From: a candidate division TA06 bacterium
GTDB lineage: Bacteria > Hydrothermota > 32-111 > QNBC01
Reading direction: 5' to 3'
Length of the DNA stretch: 33,321 bases
Assembly (NCBI GenBank): GCA_003641665.1
Contig: QNBC01000004.1
Span: 1-33,321, forward strand
This document shows positions 1-9,520 of the stretch, one piece after another. The notes beneath the pieces were generated by a model. It was given only the letters and a program-made list of their open reading frames with translations, did no database searches and was not told the DNA's origin. Position 1 is the first letter of the stretch; every line of letters starts with the position of its first letter. The position numbers and the translations under genes were made by a program.

Positions 1-1
1 C

Positions 2-259
2 AGTATTCCTGTTTTTGAGATATTGTACAAGTTGGCTATTCACGGAAACACCAATGCAATAAGTGATGTTGGCGTAGCTTCTTTGAACATGCAGACGGCA
101 TTTAAAAGTGCCGCATATAACGTCTATATTAACTTTATCCCCTCACTTAGCGAAGATTATATAGAAGAGAAGAAGGAGAAAATCATATCTGTAAAAACAA
201 AAATAGAAGAATATGCGGAAAAAATAGAAAAAAAAGTAAGCGAAAAGATAGGGATTTAG
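2..259 (+). CDS. Cyclodeaminase / methenyltetrahydrofolate cyclohydrolase-like protein (FTCD_C family), 3' part only; 5' end outside window
   Basis: Reading frame is open to the window edge (SIPVFEILYKLAIHGNTNAISDVGVASLNMQTAFKSAAYNVYINF), resembling the FTCD_C 'GNxNAxSDxGVA' motif; the TTG start at 23 in the ORF track is probably internal. Confidence 0.7.
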   Translation, partial: SIPVFEILYKLAIHGNTNAISDVGVASLNMQTAFKSAAYNVYINFIPSLSEDYIEEKKEKIISVKTKIEEYAEKIEKKVSEKIGI

Positions 260-286
260 TTGACAAAATGGTAAATATTACATAAT
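260..286 (+). promoter_or_regulatory. Candidate sigma70-type promoter (TTGACA-N15-CATAAT) upstream of the first AAA+ ATPase gene
   Basis: TTGACA at 260-265, CATAAT at 281-286 (alternative TAATAT at 283-288, 17-bp spacer); sits in the only gap (35 bp) at the head of the + run. Confidence 0.4.
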
Positions 287-294
287 ATAAAAGT

Positions 295-1122
295 ATGGGA
301 TTTGAGGATTTTTTTCATCTCAAGCTTGATCCGTTCTCCAATGTGCCGGATCCTCGCTTTTTCTTTTCGAGTTACGAGCATAAGCTTGCAATCGTAAAAA
401 TATTATATACGATTGATAAAATGCGCGGATTGAGCTTGTTAGTGGGAGATGTAGGAACAGGAAAGACAACTGTGTCGAGGAAACTGCTTTTAACTATCAA
501 TAAGAATCCCAATTTTAAAGCCGGTTTGATAGTGCTGACCAATAATCATTTTAAATTAAGCTGGTTTTTGGATAGAGTTGCAAAATTTTTAAACATAGAT
601 GACGATTATGATAACTATGAAGAGATTAAAGGAGCGATAATAAGCAAATTGATAAGCTATTACAAAAGCAATAAGAAGGTGGTATTGATAATCGATGAAG
701 CTAATAACCTTAAAGAAAGAGATGATATAATCGAGGAGATAAGAGGCTTTCTTAATTATGAATTGGGTAATAGGAAGTTGATGACATTTGTTTTGATAGG
801 TACGAAGGAAATTTTACCTTATGTTAGAAGGAACGAATCTTTCTATCAACGAATTGCCATGAAATTACAACTGAAGCCTCTTTCTTTAACCTCTACGAAG
901 GAGTATATAAAATACAGACTAAAGATTGCTGGAGCCGATGTGAACATATTTACAGATGATGCTCTTAACATAATTCATGAAGCGAGTAATGGGATCCCGA
1001 GATTGATAAATATTATCTGTGATAATGCACTTCTCGATGCGGCTCTGCAGAAAAAATTACCGATCGACGGTAATATGATAAAAGATATAAGTAAGTTATA
1101 CAGCATAGAATCGGAAATATAA
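295..1122 (+). CDS. ExeA/GspA/MshM-like AAA+ ATPase (paralogue 1)
   Basis: N-terminal FFHLKLDPFSNVPDPRFFFSS, Walker A GDVGTGKT, Walker B VVLIIDEA, C-terminal GIPRLINIICDNALL; typical of the ExeA-like family without a C-terminal extension. Confidence 0.87.
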   Translation: MGFEDFFHLKLDPFSNVPDPRFFFSSYEHKLAIVKILYTIDKMRGLSLLVGDVGTGKTTVSRKLLLTINKNPNFKAGLIVLTNNHFKLSWFLDRVAKFLNIDDDYDNYEEIKGAIISKLISYYKSNKKVVLIIDEANNLKERDDIIEEIRGFLNYELGNRKLMTFVLIGTKEILPYVRRNESFYQRIAMKLQLKPLSLTSTKEYIKYRLKIAGADVNIFTDDALNIIHEASNGIPRLINIICDNALLDAALQKKLPIDGNMIKDISKLYSIESEI

Positions 1123-1136
1123 AATAAAGGAAATAT

Positions 1137-3497
1137 ATGGCAACTCTTGCGGAAATTAAGCAAAAAGCGAAAGAGTTCGCTTTAAAGAAGAACTACAAAA
1201 AGGCTATAAAACTATACGAAGCCGTGATTGAAAAAAAGCCTAATTTGGGTAAAGATGCTAAATTTTTGAATGAAATAGGGGAATTGTATCAAAGTGATAA
1301 TAATCCGGAAAAAGCTGTGGTTTACTTTAAAAAGGCAATAGAGTTTTATATAACGGATTATTATTACCCGCAAGCGATTGCACTATGTAAAAAGGTCCTT
1401 CGTATCAAATCCGAAGAGTATGAAATTTATAAGACTTTGGGGGATCTATATGCAAAAACAGTTAACATCGGAGAAGCGATTCAGAGCTATAGAAATTATA
1501 TAAAATATGCGAAGAATAGAAAATTACACAAGGAAGTATACGGGGTATATAAAAGTCTTATTAAATTGATTCCTACTCGAAATGAATTTAGATATGAATT
1601 AATAGATTACTATCTGGAGAACGGAGAGGAAAAACTTGCGAGAAATGAGATAGATGATTTTAAAAGATTTCTTAAAGATCGGCAAGATGAAAAGGAACTG
1701 AAGAATCTTATCGAAAGATATGGAAAGCTCTTTCCCGATTTGAAGGAAGAAGGGGAAAAGGTTGAGGAAGAGGCCGGTGATTTGGCGGATTTACTTACGA
1801 GTGCTATTGAAAAGATAGATGAAAAAAAGAAAGAAAAAAAAGCGATTGTCGAAAATATTATAAATGAAACCGAGGAAGAATCGGTAGTTAAAAATATACG
1901 GAAAGAAATTGAAGAAGAAACGTCACAGAAGACTAAAAAGGATACTCATAAAAAAGAGAAGATCAAGATACCGAAAGAAGAGAAAAAAACAAAAAATAAA
2001 AAAGAAAAAATGGTAATTGAAAGAGGGGAAGCCGGGTTTGCATATGAGGAGGAATTACAAGAGGTTGAGACCGAAACCGGGAAAATTGAATCCAAAACAC
2101 CCAAAGAAAAAGTAGAAGGGGTTAAAGAAGAGAAAACGAAACCTGAAACAATAGAATCCCCCGTTGATAAAAAAGGGACATCCAAACCCGAAGTGATAGA
2201 AAAGGCAGCTAAAATAGAGGAGAATATTGAATCCAAAGAAGGAATTGACAAATTATCCAAGGAAGAGAAATCCCGAATAGTTGAAGAGGGCAAAAAAGAA
2301 ATTAAGGAGACGATTAAAAAGGGTAGAATGGAAAAAGCACGCGAATTGAATCCTGAGTTGATGGAGGAATCTGCGGAGAATCTAAGTTTTGAAGAGATTA
2401 ATCCGAGTTTGGACAGCGATATTAAGGATGTTTTGGGGGATGAATACATTAGGGAAGAGAAAACAGTAACGGCATCAGCCTGGGATGAGTATATGGATCT
2501 TGCAAGTCTCTCGGAAAGCCTGGGAGATACCGAGCAAGCTTACCATTACTATATCGAGGCAGCAGATGGTTATTATGATGAGGGTAAATATGATAAGAGC
2601 AAATTAGCATATGAACATTCATATAAATTAAATCCGGAAAATCTGAAACCCCTAAAGCAACTCGCCGAAATATTTATAAAATTGGGGGATAATGATAGTG
2701 CAGCTAAGATTTATCAACAATTGGCTAATAACCTGGAAAAACAAGATGCAAAAGAGGAAGCTGCAAAGATGAGAGAGAAGGCGGCGAGATTATCTTTAGG
2801 AAGCACTGTTACTAAAGATGGATCCAAAAAGAAAGCCAAGGTCGAGAAACAAAAAGGAAAGGAAAAGAAAAAAGAGAAAAAAGATATAGAGGAAGAAGGA
2901 TACGTCGATTTGTCATCTATGCTTTCCGAGGAATTGGAAGAAGAGACACCGATAAACAAAGAGCATCAGGGAAAGATAGATTTGAGCTCCATACTTAATG
3001 AAAACGAAGAGAGCACGGAAGAAAATATAGATATTGACATGGGCGAAATTTCGGAAGTAATCGATCAACAAATAGGTAAAGAAGATTATACGGCACATTA
3101 TGATTTGGGGATCTCTTATAAAGAAATGGGAATGTACGATATGGCAATAAATGAATTTAGAATTGCTATGAAAGGGGAGAAAGAACAGCTTAAAGCCCTG
3201 GATATGCTGGCGATTTGTCATATTGAAATGGGAAAATTTTCAACAGCGGAAAATATTTTCAAAAAGGCTCTTTCTTTAAAGGGGAGAACCAACGAAGAGT
3301 ATGCCGGAATCTCATTTAACCTTGCACAGTTGTATGAACAGATGGGGGAATTCAGAAAAGCACTTAATTTTTACAAAAAAGCAAAAAAATTAGGTGGTGA
3401 GTTTCCCGGTATAGAGAAGAGGATAAAAAATATTGGAGATAATCTTAAATCCGAATCAACCATCAAAATTAAAAAGAATAAAATTAGTTATATTTAA
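1137..3497 (+). CDS. Large TPR-repeat protein with two Lys/Glu-rich linkers
   Basis: TPR-like helices at the N-terminus (AIKLYEAVIEKKP, KAVVYFKKAIEFY), middle (AYHYYIEAADGYYDEGKYDKSKLAYEHSYKLNP) and C-terminus (DMAINEFRIAMKG, KALNFYKKAKKLGG), separated by charged low-complexity stretches; SD 'aaagga' before ATG 1137. Confidence 0.87.
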   Translation: MATLAEIKQKAKEFALKKNYKKAIKLYEAVIEKKPNLGKDAKFLNEIGELYQSDNNPEKAVVYFKKAIEFYITDYYYPQAIALCKKVLRIKSEEYEIYKTLGDLYAKTVNIGEAIQSYRNYIKYAKNRKLHKEVYGVYKSLIKLIPTRNEFRYELIDYYLENGEEKLARNEIDDFKRFLKDRQDEKELKNLIERYGKLFPDLKEEGEKVEEEAGDLADLLTSAIEKIDEKKKEKKAIVENIINETEEESVVKNIRKEIEEETSQKTKKDTHKKEKIKIPKEEKKTKNKKEKMVIERGEAGFAYEEELQEVETETGKIESKTPKEKVEGVKEEKTKPETIESPVDKKGTSKPEVIEKAAKIEENIESKEGIDKLSKEEKSRIVEEGKKEIKETIKKGRMEKARELNPELMEESAENLSFEEINPSLDSDIKDVLGDEYIREEKTVTASAWDEYMDLASLSESLGDTEQAYHYYIEAADGYYDEGKYDKSKLAYEHSYKLNPENLKPLKQLAEIFIKLGDNDSAAKIYQQLANNLEKQDAKEEAAKMREKAARLSLGSTVTKDGSKKKAKVEKQKGKEKKKEKKDIEEEGYVDLSSMLSEELEEETPINKEHQGKIDLSSILNENEESTEENIDIDMGEISEVIDQQIGKEDYTAHYDLGISYKEMGMYDMAINEFRIAMKGEKEQLKALDMLAICHIEMGKFSTAENIFKKALSLKGRTNEEYAGISFNLAQLYEQMGEFRKALNFYKKAKKLGGEFPGIEKRIKNIGDNLKSESTIKIKKNKISYI

Positions 3498-3499
3498 TT

Positions 3500-4318
3500 A
3501 TGGATATAAAAGAATATTACCGTCTCAAACTATTACCATTCTCAAACTCTCCGGACGAGCAATTTTATTATAGAAGTCCAGAACACGAGAAGGCATTCTT
3601 TAAAATAATGCATGCCATAGATAATAAATTAGGACTTGCCATAGTTGTCGGTGACATAGGAACAGGTAAAACCACGATTTCGAGAAAATTATTGAATTAT
3701 CTTTCGTCTAATGAAAACTACGAGCCGGCGCTCCTTATTATCATTCACAGTGAGATATCTTCGGAGTGGTTGGTAAAAAAGATAGCGTTGCAATTGGGGC
3801 TTGAAAAGATGCCCGATAACAAAGTTGACATAATAAACGGTATATCGAGACGATTGATGGAATTAAACGAAGAGGGTAAGAATGTCGTGATACTGATAGA
3901 CGAAGCAAACATGTTGAAATCAAAGGAAATAATGGAAGAATTACGGGGAATTTTGAATATAGAGCCTGAGAACACGCATCTTCTTACGTTTGTACTTTTT
4001 GGATTGAAAGAGTTGGAAAATTCTTTGAAACTTGATATGCCGTTATATGAGAGAATTGCAGTAAAATGCACATTAAACCCTATGGATTTTAAATCCACAA
4101 TGGGTTACATTAAATACAGACTTAAGGTTGCAGGTAAAGAGACACCTCTTTTTGATGAAAAAGCCGTTGAATTAATCTATAAATATTCCAAAGGAAAACC
4201 GAGATTAATAAATATTCTTTGTGACAATGCAATGTTAGAAGGTTTTCTTACAAAAAAAGAGATAATTGATGAAAAGATAGTAAAACAGGTTTTGGAAGAT
4301 TTCGGAATGGGGTCATGA
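3500..4318 (+). CDS. ExeA/GspA/MshM-like AAA+ ATPase (paralogue 2)
   Basis: YYRLKLLPFSNSPDEQFYYRSPEH, Walker A GDIGTGKT, Walker B VVILIDEA, KPRLINILCDNAML; clearly paralogous to 295..1122. Confidence 0.87.
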   Translation: MDIKEYYRLKLLPFSNSPDEQFYYRSPEHEKAFFKIMHAIDNKLGLAIVVGDIGTGKTTISRKLLNYLSSNENYEPALLIIIHSEISSEWLVKKIALQLGLEKMPDNKVDIINGISRRLMELNEEGKNVVILIDEANMLKSKEIMEELRGILNIEPENTHLLTFVLFGLKELENSLKLDMPLYERIAVKCTLNPMDFKSTMGYIKYRLKVAGKETPLFDEKAVELIYKYSKGKPRLINILCDNAMLEGFLTKKEIIDEKIVKQVLEDFGMGS

Positions 4319-4319
4319 A

Positions 4320-5168
4320 TTGGCACGATGCGATCTTCATATGCACACGGTATACTCCGATGGTAAACTGTCCGTAGCCGACTTAATAGAACTTGTTAAT
4401 TACTATGAGATAGAAGCAATTTCCATCACAGACCATGATACATTAAAAAGCCAAAGAGAAGGACTTTCCCTCGCCAATGAAAATGGAATTGAATATATTA
4501 CGGGAGTTGAAGTAAGCACTATATTGGAGGGAAAAGAAATTCATATACTTGGATATGGTATTGACACAGAAGATAGCAATCTAAACCATCTCTTTGAAAA
4601 AATTCGCAAAGATAGGGTTCAAAGAACGATTTCTATACTTGAAAAACTTAGAAACTATGGTATATTTATAGATATAAAAGAATTCGGAAGTGATTTTATG
4701 GACTTAAATATAGGGAGACCTCATATTGCTCGGAAAATGCTTGAGAAAGGGTGGATAAATAATTACGATGAAGCTTTTCAGAAATATCTGTATAATAACG
4801 GTCCTTGTTATGTGCCCAAAATGGATGTCCATCCGAAGGTTGCAATAGAACATATTCATGATGCAGGAGGTATAGCTGTGCTTGCCCATCCTGGATTGAT
4901 GCTTAATGAAAAGGATATAGAAGGAGTAATAGATTCGGGTGTTGATGGTCTGGAAATATATTACCCCAAACATACGGAGGCGCAAAAACATAGATTTATT
5001 GAGATTGCTCGCAGTAATAACCTTCTGGAAACAGGAGGCTCTGATTTTCATGGAAGGGAGAAAGACTATAAGATAATGAGAGAGCATATTGTTCCATATG
5101 AAATATTCGAAAAACTTAGGAGGGTATATGATCAAAGAAAGCTTAATGAAAAAATTGAGTATAGATAA
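4320..5168 (+). CDS. PHP-domain phosphoesterase (RNase AM / nucleoside 3',5'-bisphosphate phosphatase YciV-like)
   Basis: DLHMHTVYSDGKLS, SITDHDTL, HDAGGIAVLAHPG, GSDFHG motifs; TTG start. Confidence 0.85.
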   Translation: MARCDLHMHTVYSDGKLSVADLIELVNYYEIEAISITDHDTLKSQREGLSLANENGIEYITGVEVSTILEGKEIHILGYGIDTEDSNLNHLFEKIRKDRVQRTISILEKLRNYGIFIDIKEFGSDFMDLNIGRPHIARKMLEKGWINNYDEAFQKYLYNNGPCYVPKMDVHPKVAIEHIHDAGGIAVLAHPGLMLNEKDIEGVIDSGVDGLEIYYPKHTEAQKHRFIEIARSNNLLETGGSDFHGREKDYKIMREHIVPYEIFEKLRRVYDQRKLNEKIEYR

Positions 5169-6348
5169 TGATAATAAAATTTTATTGGTGGTTATGGATG
5201 GCGTTGGCGATATTCGTTGGACAGAAGAGGGGGATAGGCCTACTCCTCTTGAGGAAGCCGATAAACCGAATATAGACTCAATTGCGATGTATGCCATATT
5301 GGGGGAGGGCATACCTGTGGATTATGGTATTACTCCGGGAAGCGGGCCGGCTCATATATCTCTCTTTGGTTATGATCCATTGAAATACGATATTGGAAGA
5401 GGGATACTTGAAGCTGCCGGCATAGGTTTGAAGGTAAACAAAACTGATATTGCCATAAGGGGGAATTTTGCTACGATAGATGATAAGAGGATTGTAACAG
5501 ACAGGAGAGCAGGGCGTATAAGTACGGAGAAAAACAGAGAACTTGTGAAGATTCTTAATAATAAAATAGAAAAAATTGAGGATATTTCGGTAGAATTCTA
5601 TGCCGGTAAGGAGCATAGATGTGTTGTTTTGTTAAAAGGCGAAGGGTTAAAGGACAATGTCACTGATACTGATCCTCAGGCCATAGGGAAAAGAATTCTC
5701 GATCCGATTCCGAAAGATGCATCTTCAAAGAAAACAGCCGATATATGTAAAAAATTATCCGATAAGATTATTGAGGTATTGAAAGAGTATCATCCGGCGA
5801 ATGCAATATTGCTAAGAGGTATTTCGAATCCTCCCGATTTACCTTCAATGAATGAATTATTCAAATTGAAACCTATATGCATTGCTACCTATCCAATGTA
5901 CAAAGGGCTTTCTCATCTGGTAGGTATGGAAGTAATTCAAAATTTAACGAATTTCGAGGAGCAAGTTGAAGCGCTTAAGGCAAATTACAATGACTACAAT
6001 TTTTTCTATTTTCATGTTAAGAAAACAGATAGTTATGGAGAGGACGGTAATTACAAAGCGAAGATAAGTGTAATTGAAGAATTTGATAAATATTTCAAAG
6101 ATTTAGTTGATTTAGGATTTGATGTTATTGTCGTGACCGGTGATCATTCAACACCTTGTAGTATGAAGGGACATAGTTTCCACCCTACGCCGATTATGTT
6201 GTATTCAAAGAAATATCTCAGATACAGAGATAGAATGAACTTCATGGAGGTTAATTGCAACCATGGTAGTTTGGGTAGGATCTATTCGAAAGATCTTATG
6301 CAATTAATGCTCGCGTACAGTGGCAAATTAAAAAAGTACGGAGCATGA
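5128..6348 (+). CDS. apgM: 2,3-bisphosphoglycerate-independent phosphoglycerate mutase, archaeal type
   Basis: LLVVMDGVGDIRWTEEGDRPTPLEEADKPNIDSIA, GITPGSGPAHISLFGYDP, VVTGDHSTPCSMKGHSFHPTPI; start revised from 5089 to ATG 5128 (SD AGGAGG). Confidence 0.9.
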   Translation: MIKESLMKKLSIDNDNKILLVVMDGVGDIRWTEEGDRPTPLEEADKPNIDSIAMYAILGEGIPVDYGITPGSGPAHISLFGYDPLKYDIGRGILEAAGIGLKVNKTDIAIRGNFATIDDKRIVTDRRAGRISTEKNRELVKILNNKIEKIEDISVEFYAGKEHRCVVLLKGEGLKDNVTDTDPQAIGKRILDPIPKDASSKKTADICKKLSDKIIEVLKEYHPANAILLRGISNPPDLPSMNELFKLKPICIATYPMYKGLSHLVGMEVIQNLTNFEEQVEALKANYNDYNFFYFHVKKTDSYGEDGNYKAKISVIEEFDKYFKDLVDLGFDVIVVTGDHSTPCSMKGHSFHPTPIMLYSKKYLRYRDRMNFMEVNCNHGSLGRIYSKDLMQLMLAYSGKLKKYGA

Positions 6349-6361
6349 AATAGGAGTTATT

Positions 6362-7900
6362 ATGAAAAAAGTAGCCTTATTATCCGTTTATGAGAAGAGG
6401 GGGATCGTAGACCTTGCAAGGGGTTTGATTGCCCATAATTATGATATTATTTGTACCGGCGGGACTTATAAAATGCTGGTTGACAACCGTGTGGATGTCA
6501 AAAGATTATCCGAAGTTATAGATGCTCCCGAAATGATAGATGGTAGAGTTAAGACATTGCACCCGTCCGTATTTGCCGGCATTTTGGCAAAAAGAAATAA
6601 TGAAAAACACATGAATGAACTAAAAGAGAATAATATTTTCCCCATCGATTTGGTTGTATGTAATCTTTATCCTTTTTATAAAGCTGCATATGAGATGAAT
6701 ATGCCAGAGGACGATGTACTTGAGTATATCGATATAGGGGGAGTTTCCCTTATACGTGCTGCTGCTAAGAACTTCAAAGATGTTATCGTTGTGATCGATC
6801 CCGATGATTATAAATCGATTATAGATGAAATGGATCAGGAGGGAAATATAATCAATATCATTAAACGGAGGGAATTAGCGACCAAAGCATTCGGTTATAC
6901 AATGGGTTATGACTCGTTAATTTCAAGATATTTCGGAAAAGATATTTTCGCTGAGCAATTTAGCAATTCTTATAAGAAAACAGCCGATTTGAGGTATGGA
7001 GAAAATCCCCATCAAAGAGCGGCTTTATATAGGGATATGTTTTCTAATGCTTCCTCATTTTTTACGGCTGAAAAATTGCATGGGAAACAACTCTCCTACA
7101 ATAATATTGTAGATCTGGAGGCAGCGAAGGATATAGTAATCGAATTCGATAAACCGACATGCGCAATAATTAAACATTCCAATCCTTGTGGTGTAGCCAT
7201 GGCGGATAATATTGTAGATGCATATAGATTGGCATATATTGCGGACCCTATATCTGCCTACGGAAGTATAATTGCTTTAAATAGAAAGGTCGATTTGGAG
7301 ACTGCTTCCGAAATTAAAAGTAATTTCGTTGAGGTTTTGGTTGCCCCCGATTTCGATGAAGAGGCATTTTCGATGCTTGCTACGAAAAAGAATATTAGAT
7401 TGATTAAATATAGGGATATGGAAAAATCTGTAGATCCTGTTATTTATAAGCATATTGCGGGTGGGCTTTTAGTGCAGGAAAATGACACGATCGAGGAGGA
7501 TGATAAAACATGGCGAATAGTTTCGGAAAGGGAACCGAATGATAAGGAGTGGAGAGCCCTTAAGTTTGCGTGGAAAGTAGCAAAGCATGTAAAATCAAAT
7601 GCAATCGTACTTGCAACGGAATCAAGAACATACGGTATAGGAGCGGGGCAAATGAGCAGAGTGGATGCATGTGAATTAGCCATAAAAAAATCCAATGCCG
7701 TGGGGTCCTATACCGGCGGAACGGCAATGGCATCCGATGGATTTTTCCCATTTAGGGATTCCATTGACATAGCTCATAAAGCCGGTGTATCTTGTGTAAT
7801 AGAGCCGGGAGGCTCTGTTCGTGACAGGGATGTAATCGATGCATGTAACGAACACGGTATGGCGCTCGTTTTTACGGGAATAAGGCATTTTAAACATTAA
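6362..7900 (+). CDS. purH: Bifunctional AICAR formyltransferase / IMP cyclohydrolase
   Basis: [51 protein letters not shown], full length 512 aa. Confidence 0.97.
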   Translation: MKKVALLSVYEKRGIVDLARGLIAHNYDIICTGGTYKMLVDNRVDVKRLSEVIDAPEMIDGRVKTLHPSVFAGILAKRNNEKHMNELKENNIFPIDLVVCNLYPFYKAAYEMNMPEDDVLEYIDIGGVSLIRAAAKNFKDVIVVIDPDDYKSIIDEMDQEGNIINIIKRRELATKAFGYTMGYDSLISRYFGKDIFAEQFSNSYKKTADLRYGENPHQRAALYRDMFSNASSFFTAEKLHGKQLSYNNIVDLEAAKDIVIEFDKPTCAIIKHSNPCGVAMADNIVDAYRLAYIADPISAYGSIIALNRKVDLETASEIKSNFVEVLVAPDFDEEAFSMLATKKNIRLIKYRDMEKSVDPVIYKHIAGGLLVQENDTIEEDDKTWRIVSEREPNDKEWRALKFAWKVAKHVKSNAIVLATESRTYGIGAGQMSRVDACELAIKKSNAVGSYTGGTAMASDGFFPFRDSIDIAHKAGVSCVIEPGGSVRDRDVIDACNEHGMALVFTGIRHFKH

Positions 7901-7913
7901 TTGAGAGGTTGGG

Positions 7914-9071
7914 ATGTTGACAAGACAGGAAAGAGAAGCTATGGAGACAAGGATATTAGCTCCATATGCTATGAAAAGTGGTAATACTAAAGGGAGAAAA
8001 TATGAGGAAAACGAGAATGAATATAGAACGGTTTACCAAAGGGACAGAGATAGGATAATACATTCAACGGCATTTAGAAGGTTGGAATATAAAACGCAAG
8101 TTTTTGTAAATCATGAAGCGGATTATTACAGAACAAGACTGACCCACAGTATTGAAGTTGCTCAGATAGCAAGAACAATGGCAAGAGCCTTGAAACTAAA
8201 TGAAGATTTGACTGAAGCAATTGCCCTTGCTCATGATATCGGACATACTCCGTTTGGACATTCGGGAGAAGAGGCGTTGCACAATATTATGGTTGATAAA
8301 GGTGGATTTGAACATAATAGACAGGGATTAAGGGTAGTCGATTATCTCGAGAACAACTATTTTACTTTTCCCGGCTTGAATTTAACATATGAAGTTAGAG
8401 AAGGGATTATAAAACATAAAACCAGTTATGATAATCCTCAAAAATCGGACGGAGAGTTTTCTGATGATGAAAATCCGACATTGGAGGCAAGAATCGTTAA
8501 TCTTGCCGATGAGATTGCATACAATAACCACGATCTTGATGATGGTTTAAAAGGTGGTTTTATCACAATTGAACAGTTGTATGAAAATGTGAATATGTTT
8601 AAGGAGTATTGGGATTATTTGAAAAACAAATATGGGAACAACAGTGATGAATTACTCCTTAAGAAACTAATAAGAAATTTAATAGGTAAGCAGATAACGG
8701 ATGTTATTGAACAAACCGATAAAAACATAGAAAAGATGAGAATAGGTTCATTTGATGATGTAAAGAAACAGGGTGGGATTGTTTCATTTAGCAGTGAAAT
8801 GGAAGAAAAACATAAAGAACTGAAGGAATTTTTATACAAGAATTTATACAAACATTACAAAGTTGTTAAAATGTCCAACAGAGCAAAGAGATTTGTAAAA
8901 AGCCTTTTTAACGCTTATCTCGAAGATATTAATCAATTACCGGATCAATTTAAAAGCAGGATTAAAAAGGATGGTATTGAAAGAGCGATATGTGATTATA
9001 TTGCCGGGATGACAGATAGGTATGCTCAGGATGAATATGCAAGATTATTCCTCCCTTATACGAAGATGTAA
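7914..9071 (+). CDS. dgt: dGTPase-like HD-domain triphosphohydrolase
   Basis: FRRLEYKTQVF, RLTHSIEVAQIARTMAR, IALAHDIGHTPFGHSGEEAL (HD motif). Confidence 0.9.
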   Translation: MLTRQEREAMETRILAPYAMKSGNTKGRKYEENENEYRTVYQRDRDRIIHSTAFRRLEYKTQVFVNHEADYYRTRLTHSIEVAQIARTMARALKLNEDLTEAIALAHDIGHTPFGHSGEEALHNIMVDKGGFEHNRQGLRVVDYLENNYFTFPGLNLTYEVREGIIKHKTSYDNPQKSDGEFSDDENPTLEARIVNLADEIAYNNHDLDDGLKGGFITIEQLYENVNMFKEYWDYLKNKYGNNSDELLLKKLIRNLIGKQITDVIEQTDKNIEKMRIGSFDDVKKQGGIVSFSSEMEEKHKELKEFLYKNLYKHYKVVKMSNRAKRFVKSLFNAYLEDINQLPDQFKSRIKKDGIERAICDYIAGMTDRYAQDEYARLFLPYTKM

Positions 9072-9507
9072 AGATACGTCATTGAATGTTTTTGCTAAAA
9101 ATACATTAACAGACAATAATCTGCTGTATTCGGGGTATTTTAAAAGTATCAACATTTTTTCATACAACGACATGCAGGATGTAGGCTCTCTTCTCGGATA
9201 TGTTATTGACAGAATATCACGTTATGACAATTCTTCTTATGCTTTTTATCAGTTTGGAACTGTTACTAATGTTTCTGAAGAATTACTGTTTAATATGCTC
9301 AGATGGATTACGATTTACGATGGTGTATTTCTTGTTAACAGTGAGAATAATACTATTGTGGATTTGGGCTTAATCTCGCGGACATTTTTCAAGAGAGTAT
9401 CCGGTGATAATTTCTGGAGGAATGCCTTTATAAAATATATAATGCCATTTGAAATAAATAAAGCAAATGATATAAAGGGGATAAGATATTTCACCAAATC
9501 AATTTAA
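9022..9507 (+). CDS. Small hypothetical protein overlapping the end of dgt; start uncertain (ATG 9022/9031/9037 or TTG 9082)
   Basis: Open frame filling the dgt-purM interval on the same strand; no family recognised. Confidence 0.6.
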   Translation: MLRMNMQDYSSLIRRCKDTSLNVFAKNTLTDNNLLYSGYFKSINIFSYNDMQDVGSLLGYVIDRISRYDNSSYAFYQFGTVTNVSEELLFNMLRWITIYDGVFLVNSENNTIVDLGLISRTFFKRVSGDNFWRNAFIKYIMPFEINKANDIKGIRYFTKSI

Positions 9508-9520
9508 TAATGGAGGCTCG

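Noticed and set aside
1946-2449. 167-aa minus-strand ORF opposite the TPR gene
   Set aside because: Ser/Phe/Leu-rich shadow of the Lys/Glu-rich coding strand; no motif or independent signal.
4704-5312. 202-aa minus-strand ORF
   Set aside because: Antisense to the PHP and apgM genes, which have clear conserved motifs; no recognisable family.
7802-7817. Short hairpin AGAGCC-GGGA-GGCTCT inside purH
   Set aside because: Six-bp stem within conserved coding sequence (EPGGSVRD); expected by chance.
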